A stretch of 42,651 bases of DNA. Source: Pleurotus djamor (taxonomy: Eukaryota > Basidiomycota > Agaricomycetes > Agaricales > Pleurotaceae). Numbering within the stretch: position 1 is the stretch's first letter; each line of letters opens with the position of its first letter. Under the pieces are notes generated by a model that searched no databases, was not told the origin of the DNA, and saw only the letters and a program-made list of their open reading frames with translations. Below, piece by piece: positions 22,501 through 34,760 of this stretch. The position numbers and the translations under genes are program-made. The stretch covers positions 1 to 42,651 of the forward strand of contig JAPEVF010000384.1 in NCBI GenBank assembly GCA_029747585.1, given 5' to 3'.

Positions 22501-25240
22501 GGATGGCGCTAAGAACCTAGCCGTTGTAACGACGAAAGCTCCGGTAAACGCGTGAGCACCGCAAGCAGCGTCTTCGAAGAATACGAGTCGCAATGACAAC
22601 GTCACCGACAGCATGATCGAGAGTGCACAGAGTACCGGCGACCTTTTGTGGTCGTAAACACAAAACTCTCGAAATCGCCCACGTTTTCCTCCCAGTGAAG
22701 GCAGGTAACCCTCTGCAACCGAATCCATAGGAAACGGTTCGAACGACTTCAGCATGGGCGTAGGGAGCTGATCGCCTAACCCAACGCGCATTGAAGGGTG
22801 CTGCGATGGGAGGTAGCATTGTCGAGGTCGTTGCTGAGAGGACAGAGGGGAAGGTTGATCCAACAGGCACACGCTGTAATCCATTCACTCGTCTTCCTCA
22901 TCAATTCCTACCTCGCTCGAACCCGTCCCACACCCATCCCATCCCTATGCCCGTGCCCATAGCCTCCTCCCAGCATATCTTCCGCGAAAAGAAGGGGGAT
23001 CTGCAGCTACACGAAGACCAAGATGTGCGACATATGGATGATCACAAAAGCGTGTTGAAGAGCGAGAAGCCGCCTGCGGTATCGATATCAAACGATGAGG
23101 ACAGCTTTTCGGTGGTCTGGGTTGACACAGACGAGGAGATGGGAAGAGTTTGGGTAGACCGACGTCGACTTCGGGTGGCTGATCGCTGGTAACAGCTCAG
23201 TAACGAGCTCGCGGCGTGTAGGTACGGAGTACTCGAGCTGACATGATGTGGTTGGAGGTCGACGGCGTCGTCCCTCTAGGAGAGGGAGTGGCTAGGAGGG
23301 GAGAAGATGTATATGACATGGAAGATCGACGAACAGAGCTCGGCATCGAGGACGTTGACCCTGCGAGGAGGAGAGGGCGACGATTTCCATGGTCGATGCA
23401 TGGTGGATCATCCTTCGATGGCTCTCATCTCCATCGTGTCCATCCTCCCTCCCATACCATCTTCGACCTGCTGACCATGATACATCCCCTTCGCAAACGA
23501 ACCACCCAGCCACAATGGGACAAGCGTCGACACCGAATCCGCTGATCATACGCCCGAAGAGCAGATATGGGGAGATAGGGTAGGGAAATCCAAGCCGACG
23601 AACAGCGAGGAGAGCGGGCGATCGATGCTCTAGGTTGATATGGATGACCCTCTTCGTAATACACCACCGTTGAGACAAGGAGGACATGGGTAATGCGTGT
23701 CGGGATGTCCGGTGGCGGAGTAGAACTGGTACGCGCGTTCTTTGGCGCCCAAAATTGNAAAAAAGGCGAGCGGTACAGACGTGGATCGTAGACGATGACA
23801 GAAGCTGGTGGATGAGAAGCTGAAGGAGGAGACGGAGACGGAGGCCATGTTTCCTGAGTAGGTCGGAGAGGGTTGGCTCTCCTCGCGGTTCTGCTGTGCT
23901 TGGCCACGAAGCAAAGAAGCCAATCGTGAGGATGGGGATAGGCAGGTTAACGATGCCGAAGCATCGTAGCAGCCACGGGTCCGAAGCTTCCAGTGTCTTC
24001 TTTGATACCAGATCCCCATGTCCAACCCCCCTCGCATAACCATCAACTGGACTCTGGACCATCTCCCAAAACCTGCGCCTATACCAACGAGACTCCGAGA
24101 TCTTCTCATCAGAGGGAGCGGGTGGCTCGAGAAGTTATGAGCTTTTCAGAGCGACTCTTGCGGGCGACGTGGCGCGAGAGCTGCGCTGGAAATCTAGCTT
24201 GGTGAATCTGGGGGAGGAGACGGTTGGTCAGTTAGATGACGGAGAAAGAGATATGAATGTTCACGTACCACGACGTAGACGTAGACAGCCAGAGCTCATA
24301 CATATCCTCCGCAGCACAATGAGTTTGAGCCATGACCTAGGCAGGTTCGGCTCCGGGTGACAGCAGACGGATGCGCAGGGTGGTAGGACGACATCGACAT
24401 CGAGGGAACAATAACAGGCTCCGCTGATCACGGTAAGTGCAGTATTGAGGAGGAGGAGCAAGTCCTCGTCCGCGTTTGTACCCGTGACTACAGCAGGTCG
24501 ACGGAGGAGGGAAGAGAGGGCACAAGGAGTAAGTCCTCTTGCTTGGAATACGCCTGTGCTAGATGAAACGGGCGGCGTTGAGGATGCGGATGGTGATGAT
24601 GTGGTTGTTGATAGCCATGTTGCTGTAAAGGATTGGTCGGTCGTCGAGAAGCTGCTCTCTCATGAGAAACGAGAGAGTCGGCTGCTTCAGACTTGAGCTT
24701 GAGGCTCGCCTGGGCTATGCAACTCTTCGTGTGCGTGGAAGCACCATGTTCTCGTCGACTTCCTCAACACCACTTCCCACCGATCCCAAACCGAACCTCC
24801 CTCTACTTGACATCCCCGCAAACTCGAACCATCCGAAAAAAAACTACCCTAAGCCGTCCAACCTCCAAAATCCATATCCGAGACGAAGTAGGCTGGGCAG
24901 AGGGCTCAGCGGGTGGGTCCTTTCCCTAGCGAATATGCGTAACGCTGCCAGTATGGTGTCTCGAAGGCGTATGAGACGATACCTAAGAGGGCTTGTCAGC
25001 CAGGAAATTACGAAAAAATAAGAGGATTCACGCACCATAACGAAGATACGGCTATCAAGGGATTCGGAGGGCCATAGGGGTGAGTTTGAGAGGACGAGAG
25101 ATGGATAAGATGAGCATGGAGAAGGACTTTCGATGGGGTATACCATGAGGGATATGGGGGATCGAGATGGTGGTGCGGAGAAAGGATGGTCGGATGTGTT
25201 TGGCGTTGCTTGGCAACAGCCTCGACCGAAATGGCCGATT
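22500..25240 (-). pseudogene. Decayed multi-exon gene, spacer copy B
   Basis: This is the counterpart of 12440-15800. The exon before donor 25035 (ATG|gtgcgtga) encodes ESLDSRIFVM. The following exon carries one extra base relative to copy A, so RLIRLRD runs out of frame. Around 24050-24140 it encodes SESRWYRRRFWEMVQSPVDG, aligning with copy A. The minus-strand frame 23292-24062 is open for 256 codons with hydrophobic stretches but lacks a credible start. N bases lie at 23758 and 25245 beside A and T runs. The family is unrecognised; a former membrane-protein gene is the best guess. Confidence 0.35.
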
Positions 25241-25389
25241 TTTCNTTTTTTTTCCCTTATCAATTCCGCACCAATTCTATGTACTTACACACTTGTTTTT
25301 ACTCAACACTTTCCAAAGTCGTGCTTCGTGTCTTGCATTTCTACGAAGGATACAACTCGGCACGAAAAATCAACCTTACTGTCTTGCTG

Positions 25390-26290
25390 TCTTGCTCAAT
25401 TTTATACACCCAATTTCGCGTGACATGGCTCCCTACCTACAAAGTCGAGCCAAAACGTCCGACTTGCGCCCTACTCATCGTCGGCTTGACGTGTGACGTG
25501 TATGTTGTCTGGATGCTACCACTCCTACCATCTGGGGGTCGTCGAAGCTCAAGCATACCACGGTCTCAGCGCAGTCGAAAGGAAATAACCTCTGGTCACC
25601 CGTTCTTTCTACCGGACTCGACTCTTCCTCTCTCAGCTTCTCGTTTACTTGTATCATCATTGTTACCAACCTACGATTCCCACTGAATTGTGACCAATCT
25701 CTCATGGGGAAACTTGAAAGGACCAGTCGCTTTCCGGCCGTTCGATCAATTTGATGACAGCCCCCATCCCACCTCCGTGTGTTCTCCTCGAGTTTCGAAT
25801 CTCTCTTGTCACGTTTCCTGACATGAAGAGAACAGATGGTGATCTCTGAGAAACTGACCGGTGCCACATGTTCTCTAAGTTTGCCCGCAGCTGACGAGCT
25901 AATTTTCGATGGAATCCTAGGTGGTGGTCGCTCAACCTCTACGTAATTAACTCTGGTGGGTATACATCGCTCCATTGTCGTCCAGCGTCGTAGTGGGTGC
26001 TGAGCTCTTCTTTCTACACAGTGGCCGTCGTACACCAGAACTGTTTGAGAGCGACTTCTCGATCAACACAGACAAAACATGCGTGTACACGGTGAGTTCG
26101 CCGCGTTGTATGCACATCAACGGCCATTGATTGACAGGCGGGAGGCTGACGCCCATCTCCACATCCCATCAGCTTCGAAGACAACACCCTGGTATTCCAA
26201 ACCTCCTGAAGCCTACTTCGGGCTCGTCGTTACCGAGCTAGAGGCCGCCAATGGCTCTTTGAACTTCTTGCTCTCGATACGACAATTGAA
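25390..26290 (+). repeat. Conserved upstream block, copy B
   Basis: Nearly identical to 15950-16860 (for example 26085-26210 against 16617-16740), including the intron-like gtgagttc..ttgacag. It lies about 360 bp upstream of the gene 4 ATG. Confidence 0.5.
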
Positions 26291-26590
26291 GTGTGCGTCC
26301 CATCCTTTCGCTAATTTGTGAAGAGCGAAACCAGAGATGTCTCATCGCCACAGTCCTCGTGTGATCGTTTCAATTGTCATTCGGACTCCTTCCCATGAGC
26401 CACTTCTTCAGCATCTTCATCGATCCCACCTACTGTCCACCTGAACGCAAGGGCACGAAGGAACCACGCACACTTCCCCTCTCACGGGGGCATTGAGGCC
26501 GATCAGCATCGCCTATCTCAAAGTGCGTGCTTTACATGAGGCCTAATCAGCCACCGTGTAATACGCCTGGTTTCTCACCGCTGGAAACTG
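26291..26590. other. Gene 4 upstream region
   Basis: No open frame with support. It is presumably promoter sequence and is not evidently shared with unit A. Confidence 0.4.
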
Positions 26591-26597
26591 TATATGT
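26591..26597 (+). promoter_or_regulatory. TATA-like element of gene 4
   Basis: TATATGT 58 bp upstream of the gene 4 ATG. A weak match supported only by its position, which agrees with genes 1, 3 and 5. Confidence 0.3.
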
Positions 26598-26648
26598 AGA
26601 TTTCGACTTGGACCACTACTTCTTCTCAGTGCTACTACCTTTACCCTC

Positions 26649-29600
26649 ATGCCTCCGAGTCCGAGACCCTCGACGCCCAACCTGCGTGGGCCAGAAGATG
26701 ACAATCCACCCACCAAATCTGTCCCTGTCGACGAGCAAAAGCGACTTCGAGACGCCCTCTTCAAGCCTTCTGGCACTGGATGCACGCACCTGACTTTCAA
26801 GAAAGGATGCAGAAATCTGATCATCAACATCGACGGCACATCGAATCAGTTCAGTGAATATGTACGTTACTTTTGTCCTCGATCTTTTCCTCCCGGCGTT
26901 TCTCATTATTCCTTCCGTCACTCAGAGTACAAACATTGTCGAGATGTTCAGTCGGATCATCAAAGACTTCGATGAGGGAGAAGAGATCGAGCAACTTGTC
27001 TTCTATAACAGCGGTATCGGGACATACGCTCGTCCCTCGTTTCGATCCTTGCACTACCTCAAGCAGGTGATAATCAACCATATCGACACCGCTATCGCCT
27101 GGTCTGTCCGCCAACTTTTGCGTTGACCGTATTCGTCTGACTCCACCCTCCCCAGGAATTTTGAACGTATTATCCATGCAGCCTACAAGTGGCTTTCGGA
27201 GAACTATCGGCGTGGTGATCGAATTTTCTTATTCGGTAAGCAGGGAATTTGTGGGATATATGATGAGCTACAGCTGACGCGTACGTTCGCCCAGGGTTTT
27301 CGCGGGGAGCCTACCAAGTTCGCGTGATTGCTGGCATGATAGAGCGGGTGAGTCGAGTCTTTTCCACTTCAAATATCAATGATACGATTTTTACGGCAGG
27401 TTGGACTACTTCACAAAGGCAACGAGAACCAAATCGCGTTGTTCGTATATTTCATATCATCACCCCTTGAATATCTCACTCATATGACTACCCTCGCAGC
27501 GCCTACGAGCTTTACGCTTCCCTTGTCAAACACTCGAGGCGAGAGACACCAAAGTCGTCTAGTGCTACTCAGGAACACGCAGCGCCCTCGAAAACGAGAG
27601 AAGATCAACTGTGTGAGCAGTTCAAGAACTCCCTATGTCACAAGAATGTGAAGGTCCACTTTGTCGGAGTCTGGTTCGTGCTCGGTCTCTGTTGTCGCTC
27701 GCATCTAGGTCTCATTTTTGCACATAGGGACACCGTTTCGTCGATTGGCGTATTTCGCGGCAAGTCGCTCCCAGAGACTGTGTCCGGAATGAGCCATGTC
27801 TGTCATTTCCGCCACGCATTGGCGCTCGACGAGCGCAGAGCAAAGTTTCAGCCAGAATACGTTAACGGAGGTCTCGGTCCACAGCCAGGACAACCGGGAG
27901 ATGTGAAGGAGGTCTGGTTCGCGGGAACACACTCAGATATGTACGTGGGGTCGTTCATTATCCTCTCATCGTCGCTTCCAAGCTCATTCATCAATTTTCA
28001 GCGGTGGAGGAAATGTGGAAAATAGGTCCCTGAATAATTTCGGTCCGTCCCTTCGTTGGATGACTCACGAAGCGATGGCCTGTGGCCTGAGAATGTCCCC
28101 ATACAAAGGCGAATGGAAGACTGTGACTTCGAAGGAATCACTGACACCGTTGTGGAGAATCCTGGAATGTCTTCCATTCGGCGCGCTCTCATATAAAGAT
28201 GAGAATAGTTTGACGTGGCGGTATGCACGGACTTTGTACACCGTTCCGATGCTGTTCCTCATTTTGTTTTGAAGGCCACATTTTGGGAGACCTCGAAAAA
28301 TCAAACCCGGCCAGCGCATCCACCAGTCCGTCTTCAGTGACTCAAACGAAGCCACAATGCAGACCCGACTAGGTAGACCCGATAATTTGGTGAATGATGG
28401 GAATGAGTCAACAGTACGTGCTTACGCGTGTCTGTTCGTGATATTCGAGTAACCACGACCAATAGTCCTCTACACCGTGTATTATCGCCTCAAACGGTAC
28501 CACGTCCCCCGAAGAAGTGAGTCTTAACGGGTCTAAAAGCAATCCTTCCTATTGCCCGAAGGCTGTTTTGGACGTGTCTTTTGGATCCTCGAGCTGGACG
28601 CAGCTATTTTCTCAGCGTTCAAACCCCAAAGACCCTGTAGTGGCTGACTGGATTGAGCCTGATCCTTTTGAGAACGCCTTGCACGTTCTCACCTCGTTGC
28701 TGGATACATGCGAGCAACCGGACTTCGGCACTGCCCATGTGTCATTATCTGCGAACAAGCTCACCGCCGATATGCAGGCGCTGGAGGTATTTCTGGACAA
28801 TGGTGCGTTCAGCTCCACTGTTCTTGTTTCTTCTGTTCCAATGCTCACTTTATCATCAGAGTCGCGTCTTGTTTCACTCTTGGAAGTCCGTAATGCAGGC
28901 CTCACTCTACTCAAGGTGGTAGCCGCCCTTGCGGGCCATCCGACTGTGGAGATCCCACAGAAATCCAAGGAAACATTGATACGACTACTCTCTCGCATAT
29001 TGCAAGATTCGGAAGCACCACCTGTAGCCGAATCACCGCACCTGCCTGTTTCTCAAGTCTACCAGTGGGGCTCGAAAATTCGCCAATACCGCGATGAATT
29101 CATAAAAGTTCTCCAACCATTTGGTGAGTTGCAGCATCTCTGGAATGAGCATCCAATGATGATCTTTGTGTAGCGTGCCTTGGTAATATGCGAGCCAATC
29201 ACTACATATTTGGCGTCGCTTTCGCGTCGGTTGATCCTCTGCAAATTGTATTTACCGACAGCCCTGATGCAACAACGTCCGTTCTGATTTGGGACGGATC
29301 CACTCGACCTCCCAAAGATGTAGCAAGAGTTGTCCAAGGTGGATACTCAATAGTGTCCCGAGATGGTTCGCACATTGCCGTTAGGGATGGGAAGGATGTC
29401 AGGCTCATCGACACCACCGCGCAGCCGCCCTCAACCACCGAATGTACTGACGACGAAGATCCCAACGACAGTGGCGACATGTGGTCTCTATGCTTCTCCG
29501 CCGACAACCACACCCTAGCAACGGGGCATCGGAATGGCTGGATCAAGCTGTGGCGACGGGAGGGAGATCAATGGAAGGTGGTCAAGAGGTTCAAAGGCGG

Positions 29601-30090
29601 GGATTGGGGGATCTCTGACCTTGCTTTCTCGAGGGATGGCACTCGATTGGCATTCAATGCTGGACCCTTCATCATCAAAGTCTGGGATTTGGCGGACGAC
29701 GCGGTGATCGAGTTGGAAGATTATGGAATATCGAGGTCACTTGCGTGGAGTCCTTCCGGAGATTGGATCGTTTCTGGCACCATGTATCGCAGCGTGAAGA
29801 TCTGGAGCGCCGATCGGGGGAAGATCACACACACGTTCGAAGCCCATGATAACACAATTCAGTGTTTGGCATTCCGGGATGATGGACAGGTGCTTGCGAC
29901 GGGGAGCGATGACCACAGGATACGGATTTGGCGATGCGGTACCTGGGAGAAGATTTGGGAGTTTGATATTGGTGAGCCAGTTTGCTCACTTGCTTTCTCG
30001 CCGGATGGGAAGCGGCTTGTATCTGGAGGTCGCTATGGTGCAGTCCATCTCTGGGACGTGGACATGGGAGACGAGGAGCCTGTGGATTGA
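26649..30090 (+). CDS. DUF2235 hydrolase-WD40 protein, gene 4
   Basis: Exons: 26649-26861, 26926-27101, 27156-27235, 27295-27347, 27400-27440, 27500-27673, 27728-27940, 28002-28220, 28275-28413, 28466-28802, 28860-29123, 29174-30090, giving 941 residues. Hydrolase motifs are NIDGTSNQF, GFSRGAYQVR (Ser159), WDTVSSIG (Asp247) and HSDIGGG (His314). It has one intron more than its paralogues, 28414-28465, inside the linker after the hydrolase. The middle region ends VSQVYQWGSKIRQYRDEF. The WD40 exon starts at residue 637 with about seven blades and ends EPVD-stop. The N-terminal extension resembles gene 2 and the WD40 exon resembles genes 3 and 5. The intron at 28803-28859 is 57 bp and stop-free, so retention would stay in frame. 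No ambiguous bases fall in the gene. Confidence 0.92.
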
Positions 30091-30426
30091 TTTGTACTGT
30101 ATACTCTATGCCACCTGATGTGCAGTCCGTTTTGACTTTGGATGAGGTTGAGCTTCAGCTTCATGTCTGACTATGATCGACAACGGATACGATGATAGCA
30201 ATAATTCACGGGCGAGTGAGCCCTCCTCAATGCTGAGCACCTCACTGAGGGAAGAAGGCGGGACAAAAGCATAGTCCGAAGTCATAATTGTCAGGCTCAA
30301 TGTCATTCAGACGAGATTGTCGTTGACATGCACTGACTTTTAGTCATGGAGAAACTAGGTTGTACATAGGAGGCATATAGCGCCGCATACAAACATGATG
30401 GATGAAGTAGTACGAGCATGGTGCAA
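30091..30426 (+). repeat. 3' flank shared by genes 3, 4 and 5, copy B
   Basis: Homologous to 20554-20894 and 42088-42290, continuous into the RPS17 copy. No gene is seen. Confidence 0.6.
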
Positions 30427-31053
30427 CTAAGTACGGGGGGCGGCACCGGGGACGTTACGCCCCTCGCGCCGTGGGCGGTCCTGTGATGCGAGAACAGGGT
30501 TGACAATCGTGACGGGGATGTCGGCGAAGTTGAGCGCGACGAGGAGGTCCTACATCACCATACGCCTCAACACACATACGCGGAAAGGAACAATGGGAAA
30601 CGCACCTTGGTGTCACTATCCACCTCCAGCCCGCCAAGACTCGCGCTGACGTCCAACACCGATACTTCGGGAACGTAGTTGTCCTTGCGTTCACGCTCCT
30701 CCTCTTGGAGCTTGAACGAGATACCACGGACGGGGCCTTTTTGGATACGCTTCATGAGATGGGTCGTGAAGCCGGCGATTTTGTTACAGAGGCGCTTGGA
30801 GGGGACGACGGCCTAGATAAGAATGGGAGAGGGATGGGGTGGTTGGGGAGGGAGGAGGAAGAGGGAGAAATACGCACGACTTCATCGATAATGCGCTTGT
30901 TGGTGTGGAAGTTGAGGGGGAGGCGGGGGTAGCTATGTCGTTACAATGTCAGCAAAACGAGCGAGGAAGGGTACGACGAGGAAAGTGGGCTTACTACTTC
31001 TCAATCGACACACGAGAAGCCCTCTTCGTTGTCTTTGTGAGAACACGGCCCCA
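30427..31053 (-). pseudogene. RPS17: RPS17 (eS17) copy B, start codon lost
   Basis: Four exons on the minus strand: about 31053-30995, 30932-30878, 30812-30606 and 30549-30427, with all three introns GT..AG. They read GRVLTKTTKRASRVSIEK, YYPRLPLNFHTNKRIIDEV, the VPSKRL..DSDTK core, and a 40-residue C-terminus identical in type to copy A. The ribosomal protein normally begins MGRVRTKT. Here the start position reads TGG, with no in-frame ATG before an upstream TGA, and conserved residues are changed (Arg to Leu at the fifth position, RNKI to CNKI). It is most likely a recently dead copy, the functional gene being elsewhere. A base-call error at the GGGG run near the start cannot be fully excluded. 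Confidence 0.8.
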
Positions 31054-31226
31054 CGAAAAATGACCATCAACATCGTCTCATGGGATAGGTTGTGAAGTCG
31101 GTTATTTCGTGTCGGGATCATTGAAAGATGACCACGAGCTGTGAGAAAGAATCTGGGTAGGCATATGCGAGGAGGATGGCGAGCTGGAGCTGGAAAAGAT
31201 GCAGATGCCTCAACGGCATTGCTTAC

Positions 31227-31415
31227 GGTCGAGGTGACGGCCTTGAAGTATAGCGCTACGATTGGGGCACCAGTGATCTGCGCAGCCTCAAGCACAGACT
31301 TCGATACCCTTTGTCCGTGAAAGGCGCAGAGAAGGTCAGCTAGAGGTGAACGTTGTACGTTGTATCGGGAATGTAGAGGACTCGCCGAGAATCCGAGTTC
31401 AGTTAGTTCCAACAT
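31227..31415 (-). pseudogene. Possible helical-domain exon remnant
   Basis: A minus-strand frame encodes VLEAAQITGAPIVALYFKA, followed by a plausible donor (ACC|gtaagc) at 31226. The amphipathic pattern recalls N-terminal helical regions of Agaricomycete NLR-like proteins, but this is recognition by eye on a short stretch, with no nucleotide-binding domain nearby. It may equally be chance. Confidence 0.2.
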
Positions 31416-31619
31416 TGCATCAGGGAATATTCAAAGACAAGTTGAAGAGCAAGAACTTGACGAAACGGACTCTTGGAGGCTGGAACTGCGGAAATCGTGG
31501 GTCGGATAGGCTGAAAAGGTGGGACGGACGAAGAATTGCCCATAGTCAGTCGGAGAGTCGGAGGGCGAATCGTAAAGCGGCTAAATGTGAGTTCAGAACA
31601 ACGAGGATGGGAAAAGATG

Positions 31620-31800
31620 GTTGGCGTTGTTGATGGCGATGAGAAAGAAAACGAGTTCGTTGGTGGGAAGAAATTGGGAAGAAAAGAAAACGATGGGAAA
31701 CAGACACGGACTCAAACGACCGTAATCACCGCTTGTGCCTTTGACGTCATCTTCCCCGCACTCGGTGTCCTCGGGCTTGTCGCCTTTCCGTTCACGAGTA
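31620..31800. repeat. Dispersed repeat block, extra copy
   Basis: Shares gttggcg, cgagttcgttggtgggaaga, TGACGTCA (near 31743) and cttccccgcactcggtgtcct with 33600-33800 and 21505-21665. It lies 2 kb left of the copy that opens unit C, so the block is duplicated here independently of the large units. Confidence 0.45.
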
Positions 31801-32009
31801 AAGACCCAGTTTTCACCAGTCTCCTCTTGCTCTTCGAGTTATTCATCCAGGGAGAAGTGGATGGAGGATTTGAGTTAGATCTTGAACAACTTTTCCGCCT
31901 CTCCTCGGAGGAGTATCTTGACATTGGACTCGCCCCTTGAAGGTACTTATTATCCAGAAGTCGAGGCGAGAACGCAGAAACGTGACTTGAGAGTCAGAGT
32001 ACACTTGAG

Positions 32010-32076
32010 GAATGAGAAATGAGAAATGAGAGCTGAGAAATTTGACATGAAAATTGAGAAATGAGAAATGAAAATG
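32010..32076. repeat. Low-complexity gagaaat repeats
   Basis: About six imperfect copies of the 7-mer gagaaat (alternating aatgagaaatgaga and aaattgagaaatg) in A/G-rich sequence. A simple repeat. Confidence 0.7.
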
Positions 32077-33590
32077 GGGCATGAATGCAACGTGAACTTC
32101 GCAAGAAGGAAGGATAGAGTAGACGTAAATGACACCCACGAACGTACTCGCGTGTCTACCGCTCTATCCAGCTCGCTGATACAAAGTATCGTCGTTTGAA
32201 AGACCATGATATCAGAGACCGGTGCACCCACACGAGCTAGGATTAGCTACATGAGCNGGGGGGGAAGAGGAAAGAAGGCAGTTCCTCGTCCGTGGCATGG
32301 TCATTGTGATTGCGGTCCTTTCATTCGTGCCATGAAATTGATTGTTTTTATGTGGATGAGAGATTGAGTATGTAAGATAGATTTGACGTTGAGAGAGCCT
32401 GAGTCAAGCCTGTAGCTTCATTGATCATCTACAACGGTGACATCAACACAGTTACCGCTTGAGCGAAGTAAAAATAACCTCACTCACCTTCTCTGAGCTA
32501 CCACACGTTGCCCTTTCAGCCGTCGGTGTCTCTTCGCTACGTCCTGAGTATGACTTGGTATTCGGTGAGGAGCAGGTTGGTAGGAGAGTGAGAGAGTGTA
32601 GAGTAGAGTAGAGATGCGAGAACGAAAAGAGACCCACGAGACTAGAAATTGGGAATCAGAAAGGTTGCAGACGGATTCAGCGGTGGTCGTTGGCTTTACC
32701 GTTACTTCGTGGAAGTAAAGACAGGTGGGCCCAGCCTTCGAGAATTAGGTATGCCGCAACGTGAGCTCAGAGGATTCGTCCTACTTCAAACCATAGTAGG
32801 ATGGATTCTGCAATGACAGACATGGTGGTACGCCATGCTTGCCGTTTTCTGCGTCGATGTTGCGCTATGATATCAGAGCGGTCATGTCCAAGTTGTTACA
32901 GACATTCCAAGGCGCCGACATACTTTGATAAGCTAAGTAGGTATGCGATATACCGTCGGGAATCTCGTCAAGGTGTGTCATGGATGAGATCTTGAGACGG
33001 GAAGTCACGAAGTCAAGTTTCGTGATTCTGTTCCATGGGTGGGTATATGCGTCTGTTCAGCATAGCGGTATGGATGCGAATGTCGAAGAAAAGCATGAAA
33101 GCAGGAGACAATGGGTAGAGATGACAAACCGGGTAAAAGCGAAAGATGAGGAACGGACGCACGAAAGTAGACCCGTGTGCATTGCCGAATCGCAGAACGA
33201 GTTAGGCAGGACCATGAAACAACGAAAGCAATAGGCAAATGACCATGGAAGAAAGGACGGGAATTGGGTTGAAGAACGATAGGAGGGATGGATAGACCGT
33301 TTCAGTTAGAGGCGACTTGATAGCTTTGCGTACGAAGGGAAGGGGGAGAGGATGTAGTGGGTGTTGGACGTTGGTAGAGCGCAGAGACGTCTGAGTCTGA
33401 CTGGAGCACCGTTGAGTGAAGAGGTCGCTTCGACGGAGGGTCCAGTGGTCCAACATCTGCATTCTGCTGGTAGACGGACATTTGACGGAGACACCATGGG
33501 AAGGATGAGGATGCCCCATGCAAAATCGACCGACTAGTCTGCAACGCCCAAGTTGTCGTTATTCCAGCTACCAATAGGAAAGAGGAGGCA
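32077..33590. other. Segment between units B and C, no supported gene
   Basis: Only short, unconvincing open frames (up to about 105 codons). There is one N at 32257 beside a run of G. I see no RNA gene, transposon or domain. Confidence 0.5.
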
Positions 33591-33599
33591 TTCAGATAT

Positions 33600-33800
33600 G
33601 AAGAAACAGTGTCGGCGTTGGCGACGGCGATGAAGAAGACGTCGAGCTCGTTGGTGGGAAGAAGAGAAAAAGATGATGAGAGCGGGACACGGGCTCAACT
33701 GCCCGAAACTACCCCACACCCATGACGTCTTCTTCCCCACACCTGTCTTCCTTGCACTGTCTACTCTCCTCGGGATGTCTTCCCTCTGCGGTTCCGGGGC
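33600..33800. repeat. Dispersed repeat block, copy at start of unit C
   Basis: Same motif order as 21505-21665: cgttggtgggaaga, an A-rich stretch, TGACGTC, then ttcttccccacacctgtctt and gcggttccg. Confidence 0.5.
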
Positions 33801-34760
33801 AAAGTCGAACTCGATTCAGAGTATCTCATCTCCTTGCTCTTAGTCTCAACCTCTCTTCCCTTGCGCTCTACCTCTGTTCCCCTTCGTTGCACTCTCTTCC
33901 ATCACCGACGCCACACTGGCCATGAATCCAACCTCTCGCCTCTGCTGGACGAAGCCAGATCCCTCCGATTCCCAATTCCCACTACTCTCTTCTCGCTCTT
34001 CGAGTTTATCATCCAGCCACGGGAATGCTGTCTTAGATCTTAGGCTTCAGCTTCACGGCTTCGACATCCCCCTCGCAGCTGTGTATTCCATATGCAACCT
34101 GTTACTATATCCCTTCGTCATCCCTGTCATCGTTATTCTCGTCGAAAGCTCATGCACATGTGTCATTCACTGGGAGCACCCTCCTCATCGTCCATCGTAA
34201 CCAGCGCATATATGATGTGTATATGCACTAACCATTGTATCTGAGTATGCAACTGAAGCGTGGTACGTACTGGGTCTCGGGCAATTGGACATGCAAGAAC
34301 GGTCCGTGGAGCTACGGAAGGGGGTACGGATACGACGTAAGTAGTTCGTTGTCCAAAAGACAGAGGTACTGGTAGGCATACAGAGTTTGTAAGTTTCGAA
34401 GATATAGTAGTGTAGTCCACATGCGTATGCGGTGTGAACGAATGGGTCCGTAGAGTAATGTAAGAGTCCTTCAAATGAGTCCGTACATGGAGATAGCGAC
34501 AGAAAATCGTGTCCGAGAGTATAGAGCATACCAAAGTACAAGGATACGTATCATGTCCATGACGGGGCTGACAAACACACAATCATGGACGCGTCTAGCA
34601 ACGTTATACGTAGGAACGTAACCAGTAGGGTGATGGAAAACCAAACACGCATGTGAGAAACGCGAAGACGTCTTCGAAGAATGAAAGACACGTTCAGCGA
34701 GATATGCCGACCCAACGACGCCAAGACGAGGTTCATCGTCCATAGGTCAAGTATGACGGC
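33801..34760. repeat. Left part of duplicated spacer C
   Basis: Homologous to the left parts of spacers A and B. It holds a hydrophobic plus-strand frame (33922-34200) with PLAAVYSICNLLLYPFVIPV, which corresponds only in broken frames to spacer B. No supported gene. Confidence 0.4.
34193..34231. repeat. Short spacer element, copy C
   Basis: Matches 11850-11890 and 22066-22105, with alternating gcatatatg and tgtatatgc motifs. Confidence 0.5.

Noticed and set aside
23292..24062. 256-codon hydrophobic minus-strand frame
   Set aside because: Contains an N, lacks a credible start, and its homologue in spacer A is broken. Treated as part of the pseudogene.
26543..26921. Minus-strand frames across gene 4 exon 1
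   Set aside because: Shadows of the plus-strand coding exon.
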